From NCBI GenBank assembly GCA_021401465.1, contig JADDMT010000096.1, forward strand, positions 1 through 64,000: DNA of 64,000 nucleotides, written 5' to 3'. Under the pieces are notes generated by a model. The model did no database searches. It was not told the origin of the DNA and worked only from the letters and a program-made list of their open reading frames with translations. The DNA is from Teratosphaeria epicoccoides. Its lineage: Eukaryota; Ascomycota; Dothideomycetes; Mycosphaerellales; Teratosphaeriaceae. Every line of letters starts with the position of its first letter. Position 1 is the first letter of the stretch. Of this stretch, positions 1-12,279 are shown in pieces. The position numbers were made by a program, and so were the translations under genes.

Positions 1-1157
1 CTAACCCCTATATCGACTAGAAGAATGAGAGGATCTAGTTCCTAGAACTCTCAAGATCGATACCTCTACCTGTAGTGCACGACGTACTAGGCAAGATCGA
101 AATATGTGCTATGACTTCAAGCGAGATGGTAGCCGCTATCGAGGATCTAGAACAGGAAGTGCATGTCCTATAGGTTAAAGCAACGCAATCGGAAGTCAGG
201 GTCGAATTTACAGTTCCCGATAAGTATAAAGAGTTCGCTACTCTTTTCGAGGAAGAACCTAACCAAGAAGCTCTGCCAGAACACTAGGAGTAGGACTACG
301 GGATACCCTTACTCCCTAGCAAGACACCGACGAAGCAACTAGTTCGCCCGTTATCGGCGGCGAAACTAGAGATTCTCCGGAAATACCTAGAAGACAACCT
401 CCGGAAAGGCTTCATTCGCGAGTCGTAGTCCCTAGCCAGATATCCGATCCTGTTTGTGCCTAAGAGGGAAGATAACTAGCGACTCTGCGTAGATTATCGT
501 GGATTAAACGACATCATGATAAAGAATAGTTATCCGCTTCCTTTGCTCTTAGAATTGCAGGACCGCCTGCAAGGAGTAATGTAGTTCTCGAAGTTCGACA
601 TACCTAGAGCGTATAATCGAATTCGAATTAAGGAAGGCGAAGAATGGAAGACCGCGTTCCGAACTAGGTTCAGGCACTACAAGTACATAGTCATGCCATT
701 TAGGTTGACAAACGCCCTAGCTACATGGCAGGCATTTATCAACAATGTGCTACGAGAGTACCTCGACGTCTTTGTAGTTATATACCTAGACGACATCCTC
801 GTCTATTCCTAGACGATCGAAGAACATAGGACTCACATACGCAAGGTACTTCAGAAACTCCAGGACTACTAACTAAAAGTCAAGCCGCAGAAGAGCGAGT
901 TTCATAAGCAGGAAGTACAATTCCTTGGCTACGTAGTACGTAGTAGCATGGAATAGAATCAAGATAGACACTAAGAAAGTCTAGGTCGTAAAAGAGTAGC
1001 CTACGCCGACTAATGTTAAGGAAGTATAGTCCTTCCTTAGATTCGCTAACTTCTACAGGAGATTTGTGGCAAACTATTCGAAGATCACGGCACTACTTAC
1101 GACTCTCACGACGAAGGATACACCATTCGTATAGGACGACGCCTAACGGAATGCCTT
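1..1157 (+). pseudogene. pol: gypsy A pol, left fragment (protease end and reverse transcriptase)
   Basis: This stretch reads as the protease-RT part of a gypsy polyprotein once TAG/TAA are read as former Trp/Gln codons. The RT catalytic motif YLDD followed by ILVYS lies at about 783-806. Upstream is the VDYR-like palm block at about 490-500, preceded by a TAG in place of Trp. Downstream is the SFLRFANFYRRFV-type thumb block, ending in the RNase H connection. The frame is not interrupted by indels, only by nonsense transitions. It stops at the transposon junction and resumes at 14890. The product would have been reverse transcriptase making cDNA in the virus-like particle; it is dead now. Confidence 0.93.
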
Positions 1158-1180
1158 CGTCTCGAAAACCAAGGCCCTAG
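1158..1180 (+). repeat. left terminal inverted repeat of the Plavaka-like element
   Basis: The first 13 bases, CGTCTCGAAAACC, match the inverted right end (14877-14889) at 12 of 13 positions; the one difference is a C/T transition. A looser match (CCCTA) continues for about 10 more bases. The preceding TT (1156-1157) is the target duplication. Confidence 0.85.
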
Positions 1181-1184
1181 GTAG

Positions 1185-1400
1185 ACTAAGTAACTTGTGT
1201 TACTTAGCTTACTTACCTACTCGTCTGACTTGGCCTACTCGTATGTACCCCCGAGAAACTCGGCCCCTCCTGAGCTACTCGTGTCGCAGACGCGAGTAGC
1301 TCATAGTGCAAGAGTGCTACTAGTAAGTAACTTACTGCTAGCAGTATACTAGCGGCAAGTAGCTTAGGCATGCAAGCCGAGCTACTCGAATCAAAACAAT
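1185..1400. repeat. left subterminal repeat region of the Plavaka-like element
   Basis: Several CTACTCG heptamers lie between about 1217 and 1391 (in CCTACTCGTCTGAC, CCTACTCGTATG, GCTACTCGTGTC and GCTACTCGAATC). A palindromic cluster, GCTAGCAGTATACTAGCGGC, lies near 1337-1357. The inverted heptamer CGAGTAG recurs near the right end (14660-14790). Such clusters are typical transposase-binding regions in CACTA-like elements; binding here is inferred. No gene is visible in 1185-1690. Confidence 0.65.
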
Positions 1401-1689
1401 TTGCATGTAATAGATGTTAAAGTCATAATTTTAGTTAATACTATACATCTCGTTGTTGTCGCACTGTGCTCTTTTACTATTTACACTAGACCTGACGTAC
1501 AACGCGAATTAAGCAGATTTGCTAACACTAAACACATACACAGCTTAAACGCAGCTCTTACGACGCCTCTTGAATTCAAGCAAGCTACTATATCTGACTT
1601 GCGCCTTACGCCCGAAGACCTTAATCAGTATAGCTAGTAACAAATGCATAGCTACTACACACTATCCACACATCCTGTATCGGCCCTTA

Positions 1690-2197
1690 CACATGAATCT
1701 TCTACTCGCCCTTATCCTCTATTCCGTTCTACTAGCTTACCTTTACTACTACCGACTTTCCTAAAGCGCTACTATTTCGCCCCTCCTGTAGCTTCTTGAA
1801 GGTCGCATCATTAAAGACCTTGTCGCTATAGCCCTTAATCTGCTCTGACAAGGTCGAGTCCGTGAATGTAGTATGCTACTACAACTGACTATCCCTTAAC
1901 TTAGAGTCGTCGAGCGCATCCTCTACCTTCTCTACAACGTTCGACTAGTTGCTTATAAGATCACACTAATCGAGCAGAGCGCATGCTATGCTGCATCATA
2001 ATCGTCAGCTAATGTATACTACGTGGCTACTAAACTACTGCTAGTACCTCCTATTAATATCGAAGTGCTAGCAGTATGTTAGTAGCATAACGCTAGTATA
2101 CTACTAGCACACTTACCTAGCATTTTTTGCCTCTGCCTCTAGCAAAGCTTAGCTCCTACTGTCGCCTTAGTCTTTGTCCTTCGCGGTCAAGCTTCAT
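1690..2197 (-). pseudogene. unrecognised small minus-strand gene of the Plavaka-like element
   Basis: The minus strand shows a coherent reading from an ATG at 2197, encoding a basic stretch (MKLDREGQRLRRQ...). A GTAAGT sequence at about 2116 is a candidate splice donor. A second coding-like block (about 2030 down to 1750) reads ...KVEDALDDSKLRDSQL... and FNDATFKKLQEGRNSSALGK. The stops inside it are TAG at plausible Gln/Trp positions. I recognise no domain. The exon structure is a guess; only the downstream block is reasonably protein-like. Confidence 0.35.
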
Positions 2198-2449
2198 GTC
2201 CTATAGCTATCGTCATTAACTACGCCGATGCGTAGAGTCAATAATCGCACATACTATGTGTTAGTAAGTCTTTGCGTTTCGCCTCTCGCTAGAGCCGCGC
2301 TAGCGTTTATCTGTTATTAGCACGGTTTAGTCGATACATGAGTCCTCTCGCCTATACCGCTTGTCTACACTAGTCACGATTAACTGCCTACTCCGTAGCT
2401 TAGGCCTCTCGCTACTTCCGCCTTGTTAGCGATGGCTGGCCCTCACGAC

Positions 2450-4570
2450 GCGCCAAGGCCACTAACCTTTCATCTTGCGTGTGTCTAGGTCGGGGCTTAT
2501 CGACTACAGTGGCTTTCATACTAGACAAGTACATGTTAGCAATCATGGCTGTGATGTTAGACGAGAAACTAACCTCGTTGTCACGACACCGTTATGCAGG
2601 GTGTCCCGCGACAATGGCTCCTCTAGTCCCTGCATCGGCTAGTCGTCACCGTCACAATCGCTTGCCTTACTACCATGGTTACTAACATTTGCCCTTCCGC
2701 CGTTATGGCCCTCGCTCCCTCTGTTAGTGTCCGCTTGAACATCCGCTACATGCTTGCGAACGCCTACTATTAATGACATTAAGGCCTGGCTTGATCGTCG
2801 TGTCAGGCTGACACTACGCTGACCTAACAATTAGGTACGACCTAGTAGAAGTTAGTATAGGCCCTCTTGACGATGTCTCCTACGTACTATTCTCGCGTAG
2901 CGCCTTTCGCCTCCGCAAGTCCTCGTATTCCCTCTCTAAGCCTGTCATGCCGCGATCCTTCTTAATAGCTAGCGCCGCCTACACTAGTAGTGCTGTCTTG
3001 CCTTTGTCCTCCCCCCCTAATATACATGCCGTGATAGTCGCTATGATGACCTCCTGTCTGTCGGCATCGAGCTCTTCCTAATACTTCTTCTTCCCCTCGA
3101 AGATATCATCGATATTGACACTGCTGACTAGAACCCATCTTGTCTTGCTAGCCTTTGTCTTAAACTCCGAAGGGCTATTCCTGATCTAGGCTAGTAGGTA
3201 TGTGATAGTAGCACACACGCTATTTAACATGAAAGCGTTTACCTCACGTAACTCTAAAGGATTCCATGCTAGTTTCTAATTAAACTAGAAGAACGCCTTC
3301 TTCATACAAAAGATCATGAGCGGGCTTAGAAACCTCTAGTCCTGTGACATGTTAGCGCTTTCGACGACATCTAAGCCTTCTCTCCTCACCTCTTCTTCGT
3401 TCTCGCATTCGAATCTGCTTTCTATTAACATGTCCGCGGCCTAGTCCTTTAAACCCTGCTTATTGTCTACCTTGCCGGACTATGCGAGTATAGCTTCTCT
3501 GACCCTATTCGTGTAGTTGTTACGACACTAACGCAACCTCTGCCTTATCTACGCCCCTAACATTAGCACCTCCTCATAGGACCTACGCAGGTACTTATAG
3601 TATCCAAATCTACGTCGTCTAGCCTCGAGCTAACTCGACCTTTCATCCCTAGCATATCACGCGCCACGAGCTACTAGTTAATTGCAATATGCTTACAACT
3701 CGGCTAGTAAGTAGGAGCTGTAGGGTATAGCACAGAAATGCCCTTCCGCCCTTGTGAAGCGTCTATCTACGAGAGTTCTCGGACTTTGACGAGCAAAGGC
3801 TCGATTAACTTGTCTTTATGCATGGGAGGGCTACTACGTATATCTTCGCTGCTAGAGTAGTCGTATCCTTAGTCGGAGTTTGTAGTCTAGCTGCTGTTAT
3901 GGCCTCGACGGCTACTCGACTAGCTCCCGGACTGACTTTGACTACTACTATTGCCCTAGTAGCTGCGAGACTCGCTGTTGCGGTAGTTTTGACTGTTGCT
4001 GTCGCTCCCGTGATTAGTAGGTCGGCTATTGTAATAGCCTCGACAGATGCTTAGCTGCTATGTCTTTACCCTGTCATTCTTAGGTTTGCTACTATATCGT
4101 CGCGCGTTACGAGACGATGACCGAAGCCTCTTGTTCGGCCGATTCCGCCTTAGTAGTAAGGATAACCGCTTATGCGTCTAGTCTCTTTGTGACTAGTATG
4201 TCGTCGTCTGTATGCATGTTAGCATGGCCGTCATATGCGGGTAGCTTCTTACATTAGTCGCCTTTGTATAGGCTTTAGGCACTATAAAATCCTCATGTTC
4301 CTAGTTAGCTATCTCCTCGTTGCTATCGTCTACACTATCGCCATCGTTGCTTAGCAGGTCTTCTAAATCATTCGCTAGATCGTAATTCGAACTGCTGCTA
4401 GATGACGCGGAACGTGACCTCTATTATCTGTCTTTCTTCGAAGGTATAATCAAAGAAGGACGCGACTTAAAGGATCGGCAGAGAACAGAGCGCGGTATAT
4501 CCTTCTCGGTCGTGTAGGTCTAGTAGCAGGTTAGTAAAGGATAATATCTATAGCATGTAAATATGCACAT
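2450..4570 (-). pseudogene. unrecognised large minus-strand protein gene of the Plavaka-like element
   Basis: Reading the minus strand from about 4570 downward gives a protein-like sequence with only RIP-type stops. First comes a Ser/Arg-rich and acidic part containing SRSASSSSSNYDLANDLEDL (about 4410-4350). Then comes a low-complexity Ser/Asn/Gln/Arg part (about 4000-3830). Finally there is a helical domain in a different frame (about 3590-2880), with blocks such as FECENEEEVRREGLDVVE and RWVLVSSVNIDDIFEGKKKY. The tail (2760-2640) is very basic. The frame switch near 3590 means an intron or an indel. No family is recognised. The plus-strand ORF at 3818-4054 is the shadow of this gene. Confidence 0.5.
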
Positions 4571-5721
4571 ACTGCGAGTTACTGTCTAATGTAGCTACGT
4601 GGCGTCTATTAATGCAGAAGAAGGAGGGGACGCAATGTTTACAGTATCTTGCGACGCATAAGCGTCATCTAAATTCGGCTACCCCTGAAATTGCGCTTCC
4701 CTATTAGCCAGCGGTACTTTTAGCTTGCTAGCGGTATGCTATTAAAATACCGCTAGTAGAACTAGCCTCGGTTAGCATTAATTCTTCAATGATAGCTAGT
4801 ATAGGTACTACGAAACATCCGCGCTATATAGCACGTCCGCCTGTACGACATAGCCTAACGGATGTAGTTACTCTGCGGTAGATCCTGCGTATACAGTAGT
4901 GAGATTCGTTCTGCATGCGAGAGAATATCCTGTACGTATTATTCTAAAGGCCTTTAAGCCGCGTTTAAACCATAATAGCCATACTACCTTCGTGTTAACC
5001 CCGGGTAATTGCCGACTTCTAGACTGTCCGCTACCGATAGTTTGACGATATCTTGTATAGTAGATGCCGAAAACTAACCTCCCCTACTCGTGTCTGTAAC
5101 GCCTCTGCTGTCGCTAGGAATTTAAGTTACAATTCCCTGCTACTACTAAAGAAGGCGCGCGTTTCCTAGAACATGCGCTCCTTCGCTGCTATCGACCGCG
5201 TAATTCGGCCAAGTAGGCTAAGCTGCTCCATCCGTTCTTCTAACGCAGCGTACAGGCGTAGGTAATTGTCATGTCGAAGTACAAGGCCCGCTTCGATTAT
5301 GCCTATGCTCTGCTATTATAGCGCCTTAGGTTTATGAATCGTGCCGCGCTAGGTCTTAGAGGTTCTTGTCGAGGAAACACGCACACTCATCGTTCGGGCT
5401 ATGCCTGTATCATGTCTGTTTAAATTACAGATGTCAGGATTACTCGAAACACGCGTTGTTTATACTCGTTAGTCTCTTGGCTAACTTTAGATGAAAGATG
5501 TAGCGGACCCTTCCGCGCTTTTCGCACTTTATCGCCATAGCCGTAGCTGTCATATATGCGACGCCGCATTGTCTATCTTCTAGTCCGCTACGACACTATC
5601 TATAGCAGGCATGATCTAGACGCTAGGGTCCTAATAATTGTGGCACTTAAGACACGCATATAGGAACAGGATACTCGAGCCTATGCCTAGAAGGCAACTG
5701 TTTCCTTACCTAACATGTACT
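4571..5721. other. interior of the Plavaka-like element with no assignable gene
   Basis: Neither strand gives a coherent long reading here, even when TAG/TAA are allowed as former Gln/Trp. A degraded N-terminal part of the helicase-like gene that follows may be hidden here, but I cannot align it. A palindrome-like cluster, GCTAGCGGTATGCTATT then AATACCGCTAGTAG, lies at about 4727-4760. Confidence 0.4.
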
Positions 5722-6228
5722 GACTTTGACTAGTATCTCTAGTAGGTAGTAGAGAACGGTCACATCCTAGACAGATTTAACAAGATAGATAGGTTCATCG
5801 GGCTAGATTACAGGTCGAAAGATAAGGCCATGATTGTAGGGGACTTCGTGACTACTAATCCCATTGTTAAAGGCTACTAAGACGACCCTTGGTTGCTTAT
5901 ATCGACTGTGAACAAAATTGAGAGTAGCGTAACTCTTGTACCTGCCGACGCTATCACGATACTAGATGACAACTTAAAACAGCAGTCGACTAGGCAAGCC
6001 TGTAGTAGGGTTAGTCACACTCGATTAATGCAGTTAGCGCGATTAACAGAGGCAATGAGATTTTACTAGGTTGCGCTATAGAGCTAATTCGGAGAGTAGA
6101 CTATGAACTGTTAGCAGACTAGTAACGACTTCATTAATACCATGCGCGATAATCAGGGCGAGTAGAGAGGCATAGGATCATACAGGCTGCGCAGGCTAGC
6201 GTAAGATGACAGATTAACTAGGGTTTAA
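5722..6228 (+). pseudogene. SNF2-like helicase C-terminal fragment (tentative)
   Basis: The plus strand reads a protein-like block: ENGHILDRFNKIDRFIGLDY, then DKAMIVGDFVTTNPIVKGY, then LLISTVNKIESSVTLVPADA, ITILDDN and QQSTRQACSRV. The order resembles helicase motifs V and VI of SNF2-family ATPases: an STxxxG-like step, a hydrophobic strand ending in D, then Q...RQAxSR before the usual RIGQT. Stops are TAG/TAA at Trp/Gln-like positions. No N-terminal DEAD/Walker part is visible upstream, so this is a fragment or the 5' half is too decayed. The assignment rests on recalled family patterns and could be wrong. Confidence 0.45.
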
Positions 6229-6364
6229 CTGCAATCTTGTGATAGAGTAATGCTAGTAGTCGTGCGCGAGTAGTATCGTTTCAGATAGCGACTACATAAG
6301 CACCTCATCTGATAGAGTATATGCATAACACTAATCATCTCGTCTATTCGAATGTACTCGACGA

Positions 6365-6700
6365 CTACTAAATGCTAGTAGTATACTAGCGGTACGTCTA
6401 CTACTACTACGTTAAGGTCCTACCCATAGATCGCTACTACACGTTTTAAACCCTTATAATTGACAGACAACGACTGCTAGTAGTATACTAGCGGCACTCC
6501 TACTACGTCTACGCTACACATCTAAGCCGCTAGTAATAGAGGGTATGACTCTATGCATATGAATACTATATACTTTAGATTTATATATGAAACTACTCGA
6601 AATTCGGGATTCCTAGCCAAAATAGCGCTCGTACTGCCTGCGATCGACAGAATAAGTTGGCTAATATAACTGCTGCTAGTATACTCCCGGCACATCCATT
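6365..6700. repeat. palindromic TGCTAGTAGTATACTAGCGG repeat cluster
   Basis: Near-identical copies occur at about 6373-6393 (ATGCTAGTAGTATACTAGCG) and 6474-6495 (CTGCTAGTAGTATACTAGCG), with a shorter variant at about 6671-6690. Further copies are near 1337, 2061-2105 and, inverted, 14795-14815. The motif lies outside the coding parts and appears confined to this element, consistent with transposase-binding or promoter sites. Apart from these motifs I see nothing in 6229-7011. Confidence 0.6.
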
Positions 6701-7011
6701 TTCGTCTACTCTAGGCCCTCCTTTACTACTACACTCTAATAACACTCGATTCTTCCATCAACCTAAACACTAACCCTAACCACGCACAGCTAGCTAACAG
6801 GATGAACTGTCCGAGCGGAAATCAGCTACCTACGCGGCACGCGCACCTCTTTCTAGGGGTCGGGTGTTTATGGTGATTGACGCGTCTATAAGCGCCGTAG
6901 CCTTTGTAACACACTACGTCGACAATAGCTTCATAGCGCATACTATACTACACAGGCTGCAGCAAGGCATTAAAAGGTCATAGTAGTCATGCCTAGCATG
7001 TTCCTACCTGC

Positions 7012-10000
7012 ATGGCAGCGAAGTTTTAGCACTTCATTAATCAGGGCACTATGGATCTTAGACCTGACGAGAAATACGCGTCAGATTTGAACATCTCCTT
7101 AGACTCGAACGACAGAGTCGAAACTTAACTAGCAGACGATGTCCTCGCCTACGAGGAGGGGGCATTAGTCGACGATGCTACGGGAGTAGATAGGCAGTAT
7201 GTTGCAAACGAGGAACTAGTCACAGTCGTCGAGCCTGTGTTTAATAAGGCTCACATGCAAGAGAAAGAGATGGCAGCGACAGCTAGGGTAATTGACGATG
7301 ACAGTAGTGACATCGACGCGCTTAGTCTCTACGACGACCTAGCAGCATTTACAAGAGACGCTACATCTCTAGATAGACGGTATAGAGACACGAATAGCAG
7401 CCAAATAGGTAGGCTACATAGCGTCACGAGCAAGCACAGCTTGGCTTTAATCTATATGCGCGCTAATAGGCTGTTATCTGCTAGGTATAAGCAACTATAC
7501 AAGCGGACACCTTTCGGCGTAGGTAGTCTCACAGCGGGCAGGCTAATCAAAGTGTACGTTGAGCCGCAATCCTACTAAGTTAGTAATAACCTTGACTAGG
7601 TCTAACGAACAGACAGATAAGGAACTTAACGAATAGGGCTATGCCTTCTTCTAAAGTAATGTAGATGTAGCATTCGCATACTAGCTCTCACACGAAGGCA
7701 TTTCGAGCAACGCCATCGATCGGTTATTCAAGAATCCCCGGCTACAGAAGATCTACGAACTGCTTAGCTTTCGGTCAGGCGTGGAGCTTAAGGACAAGAT
7801 CCGAGAAGTAAGTGCCTACTAACTACTATTCATTGCAAATTAGAGCATTACGAACATCGAATTAGAATCTCTATAGTCGACCTCTAGTGTTAAGACAGTG
7901 CCTCTAAGGCACCGGAAAGTCGAAGACGTTATGCGCTTTCTTATAGGGCACAAGGGTTTCAGGAATGATCTCATGTACGCGCCTTATCGCCTCGAGACTC
8001 TAGATGACCCGCCTAGGCGGATCTATTAGGACATGGCCTCTACAGACTAGTAGTAGGACAAACAGAAAGAGCTTGGAATAGACAGAGTGACAATTGTGCC
8101 ACTAATTCTTGCTAGTGACAAGACACAGGTTACTAATCATCAAGGTAACCTGATCGCATAGCTAGTGTACTTGACGATTAGCAACCTACCTAGATCGGTT
8201 CGTAACTCTAACTATCGACTAGGCAGCATGCTCCTAGCGATGCTACTAGTAGTTAAAGGCGGGAAAGGAAGCATTAGGGACGAGCTATACTATCGCTACA
8301 TGAAGACAATGTTCGACCCTATTGCTAAGCTCGCCGCGGGCGAGGGCCTTGACGTCTTGTGTGCGGATAGCGAGACATGGCGATGTTTCCTAAATATCGC
8401 AGTATACGCGAGCGACTACTAAGAACAGGTAATAATCACAGGCGTGAAGAACAACCGCTACTACATGATATGTATAATCGATCCAGAAAAACGCGAAGAC
8501 CTCGAAGCGGTTACGCTATAGCGGATATATAAGGACACGCAAATACAAATCATGCTCTAGCGAGCGGCGAAGAAGGACTAGGGCAGCCACGTACACGACC
8601 TGCCGAACTTCGCATTTAGGCACCCTAGCCTAAATATCTACAAGACGCTAATAGTAGACGTGCTCTACTAACTCTTTAAGGGCGTATTAATATACGTCAT
8701 GGATTAGACGCGAGATTTGCTTAAGAGTCGACTGCCTCTGTCTTTAAAGCGAGCTAGAGTGGCACTCCTACAAGCCGAGGGCTAGCATAAAGTAGCAAGA
8801 AAGAGTAACAAAGGCAAGACTGTCGTAGATCATTAACTAGATGTCATCATCGACTGTTGCTTCGTGGCAGTGCCTGCATTCAGGAACCTCTAGGTGTTTA
8901 GCCAGATGTCCGCAGTAAGCTAATAGACAGGCTAGGAGCAGAAGAGTGTGCTACGACAGTTGCTCCTAGTCTTCGTGCTACTGTTAGAAGAGGCTAAGGC
9001 ACATGGCGCCATCTGGTTCTTGCGGGCGATAGTAGACTTCTCTTAGTTGGCGTAATATCCTTCACATGATAGCGAAACGCTCCGGTTTATAGTCCTCGCC
9101 CTGTTCTAATGCAACTAGTATAAAGAAGAGTTCAGGGAGTACCGCATAAGCAAAGGAGAGCTAAGAAAGAAGAAAGCGCAGACAGAGCGAGCGGAGGAGC
9201 CTAAGATAGTAGCCAATATGTGTGAACTGTAAGGGCACTTCAATTTTCCTAAGTTTCATGCCCTTACACACTACGTGGACATGATATAGCTCTTTAGCAA
9301 CGCGCTAGACCTCGACACTAGCTACTTCGAACACAAGCATGTCGAATACATCAAGAAGCTATTCAAATTAACTAACAAGAAGAATGGATAGGAGGACTAA
9401 ATTATGGAGTACTTCTAGCGAAAGATTACTATGCTCACATTCTTTGATACTAGCCTAACGTTCTAGTAGCAGACTAAGGCCGAACGTCGAGAGGCTTAGG
9501 AGCGCGAAGTGCCTTAACCGACAGAGTAGAAGGATGTCGAAGCCTTCCTTAGCTAGCGAAGGCTAAGATCTAGCTAATCGTCACTAGGTAGAGACATATA
9601 GAGGATAGTTAGTAATGTAGTAGCACACATAGGGCTAGAGGTAGGGCCTCACTTCCGTCATGCTACTACAGTGTTTGTTAGAGAGTGCTAGGCGTCATCT
9701 AATATAACATCGACGTCGAATACAATGCGTCTTAATCCTAACAGGATCGAGGGAAGACTAGATTAGGTCGACGATTTGGATGTATCTTTCCATGCTAGTG
9801 TACAGTGCTAGAAGATGCATCATAAGGATCCTGACGATCTATCTGCAACTAAGCTAGACGTCGTTAGATGTACCCTAAACTAGTAAGGAATCCAGGACAA
9901 TCGCTGTAACGACTAGCTCTAGGTCTAGGAGTACGAAGTGCTACTAGTTGCGGACGAGACTACTAGCGTTAATGGACAAATCGACCTAGTCGTCGCCTTC

Positions 10001-10552
10001 GAGGGCCGGCTGCCTACTCGCCTGTTATATGTCGTAACCTTCTGAGACAAGAAATCGCGCGTCATAGTAGACGGCTACAACTACATAATACTAGCACACA
10101 ATAAACGTCCGACCTATACAGGTGTGTTCGTAGACCTATTCTAGCCGAAAGATCCGGCTAGAAGAGCAGACGATGTTCATAGCATGACAGTAATCATAGC
10201 GATACGTTCCGGCCTACAGGAAGGTACTCTGCAAGGTCGCCGCATCTACGGGCTTACTAGCGTCTACTATAGCATCCACGTTATGCCGACAGACGAATAT
10301 GACACCTCCGGCTAATGTGACATGTACATTAACAACACTGCTGACTTTAAGACCTATAACTTCATATACAATGCGGACTAGGAGGAACAAGAGTCTAGGG
10401 TAGCAACTAAACACAAGCTGCATCGCCTGAATATAGCTAAGGAGCGCGATATTGCGGCTACTAGCAAGGAAGGGCCGCTATCGCTCAAGCGTGGTGTCGC
10501 TAGTAGCTCTACTTAGGACTAATCGAGGAGAAACAAACGTAAACGATCGTGA
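7012..10552 (+). pseudogene. Plavaka-type transposase, RIP-inactivated
   Basis: This would encode the cut-and-paste transposase of the surrounding element. From the ATG at 7012 one frame runs to about 7578. The rest is in the +1 frame and reads through to TGA at 10550-10552, so an intron or indel lies near 7580-7600. Family landmarks are visible. IVPLILASDKTQVTN lies at about 8095-8137, followed by NLIA, a TAG for Trp, and LVYLTISNLPRSVR. A run of three TAGs (former Trp) lies at about 8050-8058, just after YxDMAS. A C-terminal part includes VLLVADETTSVNGQIDLVV, and the end is basic (RRNKRKRS). Apart from the early frame change, damage is transition-type nonsense. The Plavaka assignment is from recalled motifs. 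The size, about 1170 codons, is plausible for the family. Confidence 0.8.
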
Positions 10553-10984
10553 CATGCGTAACGAATGCTATACTAGTAAGCTCGATGAAGGTAGCATGCC
10601 GCAAGGAGGGCTCCTAGCACGCAGTTCTTCTAGCTAGCGCTAGTAGACTTGACGACTTGGCTACTTAGCTAACCCGTGCTGTAGTTGAACATGATGCTAA
10701 TCGGGGTAGGCGACATAATGACTCCTTTGTAGATCTTGTTACGAAGCTTAGCTAGGAGCTAGAAACACAACTAGTTAGCATATGTATGTATGATTAGTCA
10801 GAATCGCGGCTACTAACCTTGAGAAAGGGAAACTCGTGTTTAGCGATGACGGCTGCGAGCTTCTTTTCGACAGCAGGCATGTCGCCAAGAGGTAGATGCT
10901 TAGTAAGTTCTCAAGAAAGTCATGAATTGCCGCCTGCTGCGGCTAGAAGCAGGTCTTCTACCTACGTGCATAACTACTTATTAG
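10553..10984. other. spacer between transposase and minus-strand gene
   Basis: No convincing gene is seen. A short minus-strand reading begins at an ATG at 10880 (MPAVEKKLAAVIAKHEFPFL), followed by GTTAGT, so a small spliced gene on the minus strand is possible but not supported further. Plus-strand ORFs here look spurious. Confidence 0.3.
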
Positions 10985-12279
10985 TCATGCCGCAGGATTA
11001 GTAGTTAGTGCCACTAGCCGAAAGTCTCTTATCGCATGCACATCTCTCTACTAGCTAGCGTCCAGGCAGCTAGCTAGCTCATCTACCTCGCACATTTACT
11101 ACCCTTTCTGTAGAGCCTTCGCTACCTGTCGTTCTAGCGCACGTCTCTCTGTACGCGACAATTCCCGTTTGACTTGATTAAGAGATATCGTAACTATGGG
11201 CTTGATAAGGAGAGTGTATAAGAGCTCGACCTAGAAACCCCTCTGCCTAGGAGTAGTACCACCGATCTTGCTATTAAGCCATTCACGCCGCGCCATGTTA
11301 ACTTTGACCTCTAACGCCGCGGTTAGATGGCTGACACGGGTTCTTGCTCGCTTGACGAATAAGCCGTAGAGAGCAGTTAACTGATCCGTCAGGTAGTAGG
11401 TTAGAAAGTCTGCGTAGAGGGACACCTTACTTACTATACTAGGCTTAGCGAAGAAAGCAAGCATAGATCTCTGCGCCCTCGCTAATTCGTCCTAGCTAGC
11501 GATCATGGTGTACTGCGTGATTAGACAGTTAAAGCTAGGACTTAGTAGGGCGGGGTGCTAAACATTCTGAATACGTGATAGTAACAAGGCCTAGTCTCTT
11601 ATAGTGTACTCTTAATAGGCCATAGAAGTAGCCTCGCTTAGTCGGTGCAAGAGTAGCTGCTAGCTAGGAGCAGGCTCCTTCTAATCCAAGATCAGCTAGC
11701 CGTTGTCACTAACTAGCTCGCGTAGCTAGCGGATTAGCCCCGAATAGACCTGTGGCTCGAACATCTCTAGCACGCCCTTTGCAAATACTATCTAAAAGCC
11801 GTTAGGGCATCTAGCAGCCTGCTTGATGCTAGCTGTAGGGGTACGACCGAGCCTCGCCTAGATGAAGCGCTGCGAGTCCACGCTTCCCTAGTAGTCCCGC
11901 ATGGTACTAAAGATTAGTTAGTAACAGTATTGCCTCTAAGGCCTAGCTATAACACATACTACTAGCTCTTATCTAGCATCTTAGCACAGAAGTCTAGGAA
12001 GTATACACTATCTAGCGCAGCTAGCTTTGCACTCGCTAGGAGCCTAATCAGGCTACCGCTGCATGCGACGTCGAGTACCTTGTGCCTAGCTCGATGCTCT
12101 ACCTAAGGGGTGTAGTTAACGAGATCCTCGTAGGCATCGAAGTCCGGATATGCCTTCTGTAGCGCAACGGCGGCTTCTGATGCCTAGACGGTATCGCGGA
12201 CGTAGTCGGCCGCGAACTCGGCGTGCTTAGAACCTACACTGATCGCCAGCTCTAGGTCTAGGGTCGGATTCGTCGACAT
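10985..12279 (-). pseudogene. unrecognised minus-strand gene of the Plavaka-like element (about 431 codons)
   Basis: The ATG at 12279 opens a reading with DLELAISVGSKHAEFAADYV and HKVLDVACSGSLIRLLASAK. The frame shifts by one base near 11930. It then continues with TPTASIKQAARCPNG, LADFLTYYLTDQLTALYGLF-like helices and VKVNMARREWLNSKIGG, down to TGA at 10985-10987. The total of 1295 nt is one short of a multiple of three, consistent with a single-base deletion. Internal stops are TAG at Trp/Gln-like sites. The sequence looks mostly alpha-helical and soluble, and I recognise no domain. It may be a second mobility protein or cargo. Confidence 0.5.

Noticed and set aside
3818..4054. Plus-strand 78-aa hydrophobic ORF as a membrane protein
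   Set aside because: It is the complement of a Ser/Asn/Gln-rich minus-strand coding region; the hydrophobic look comes from antisense translation.
6771..6785. Telomere-like CTAACCCTAACC
   Set aside because: Only two repeats, internal to a transposon; not a telomere.
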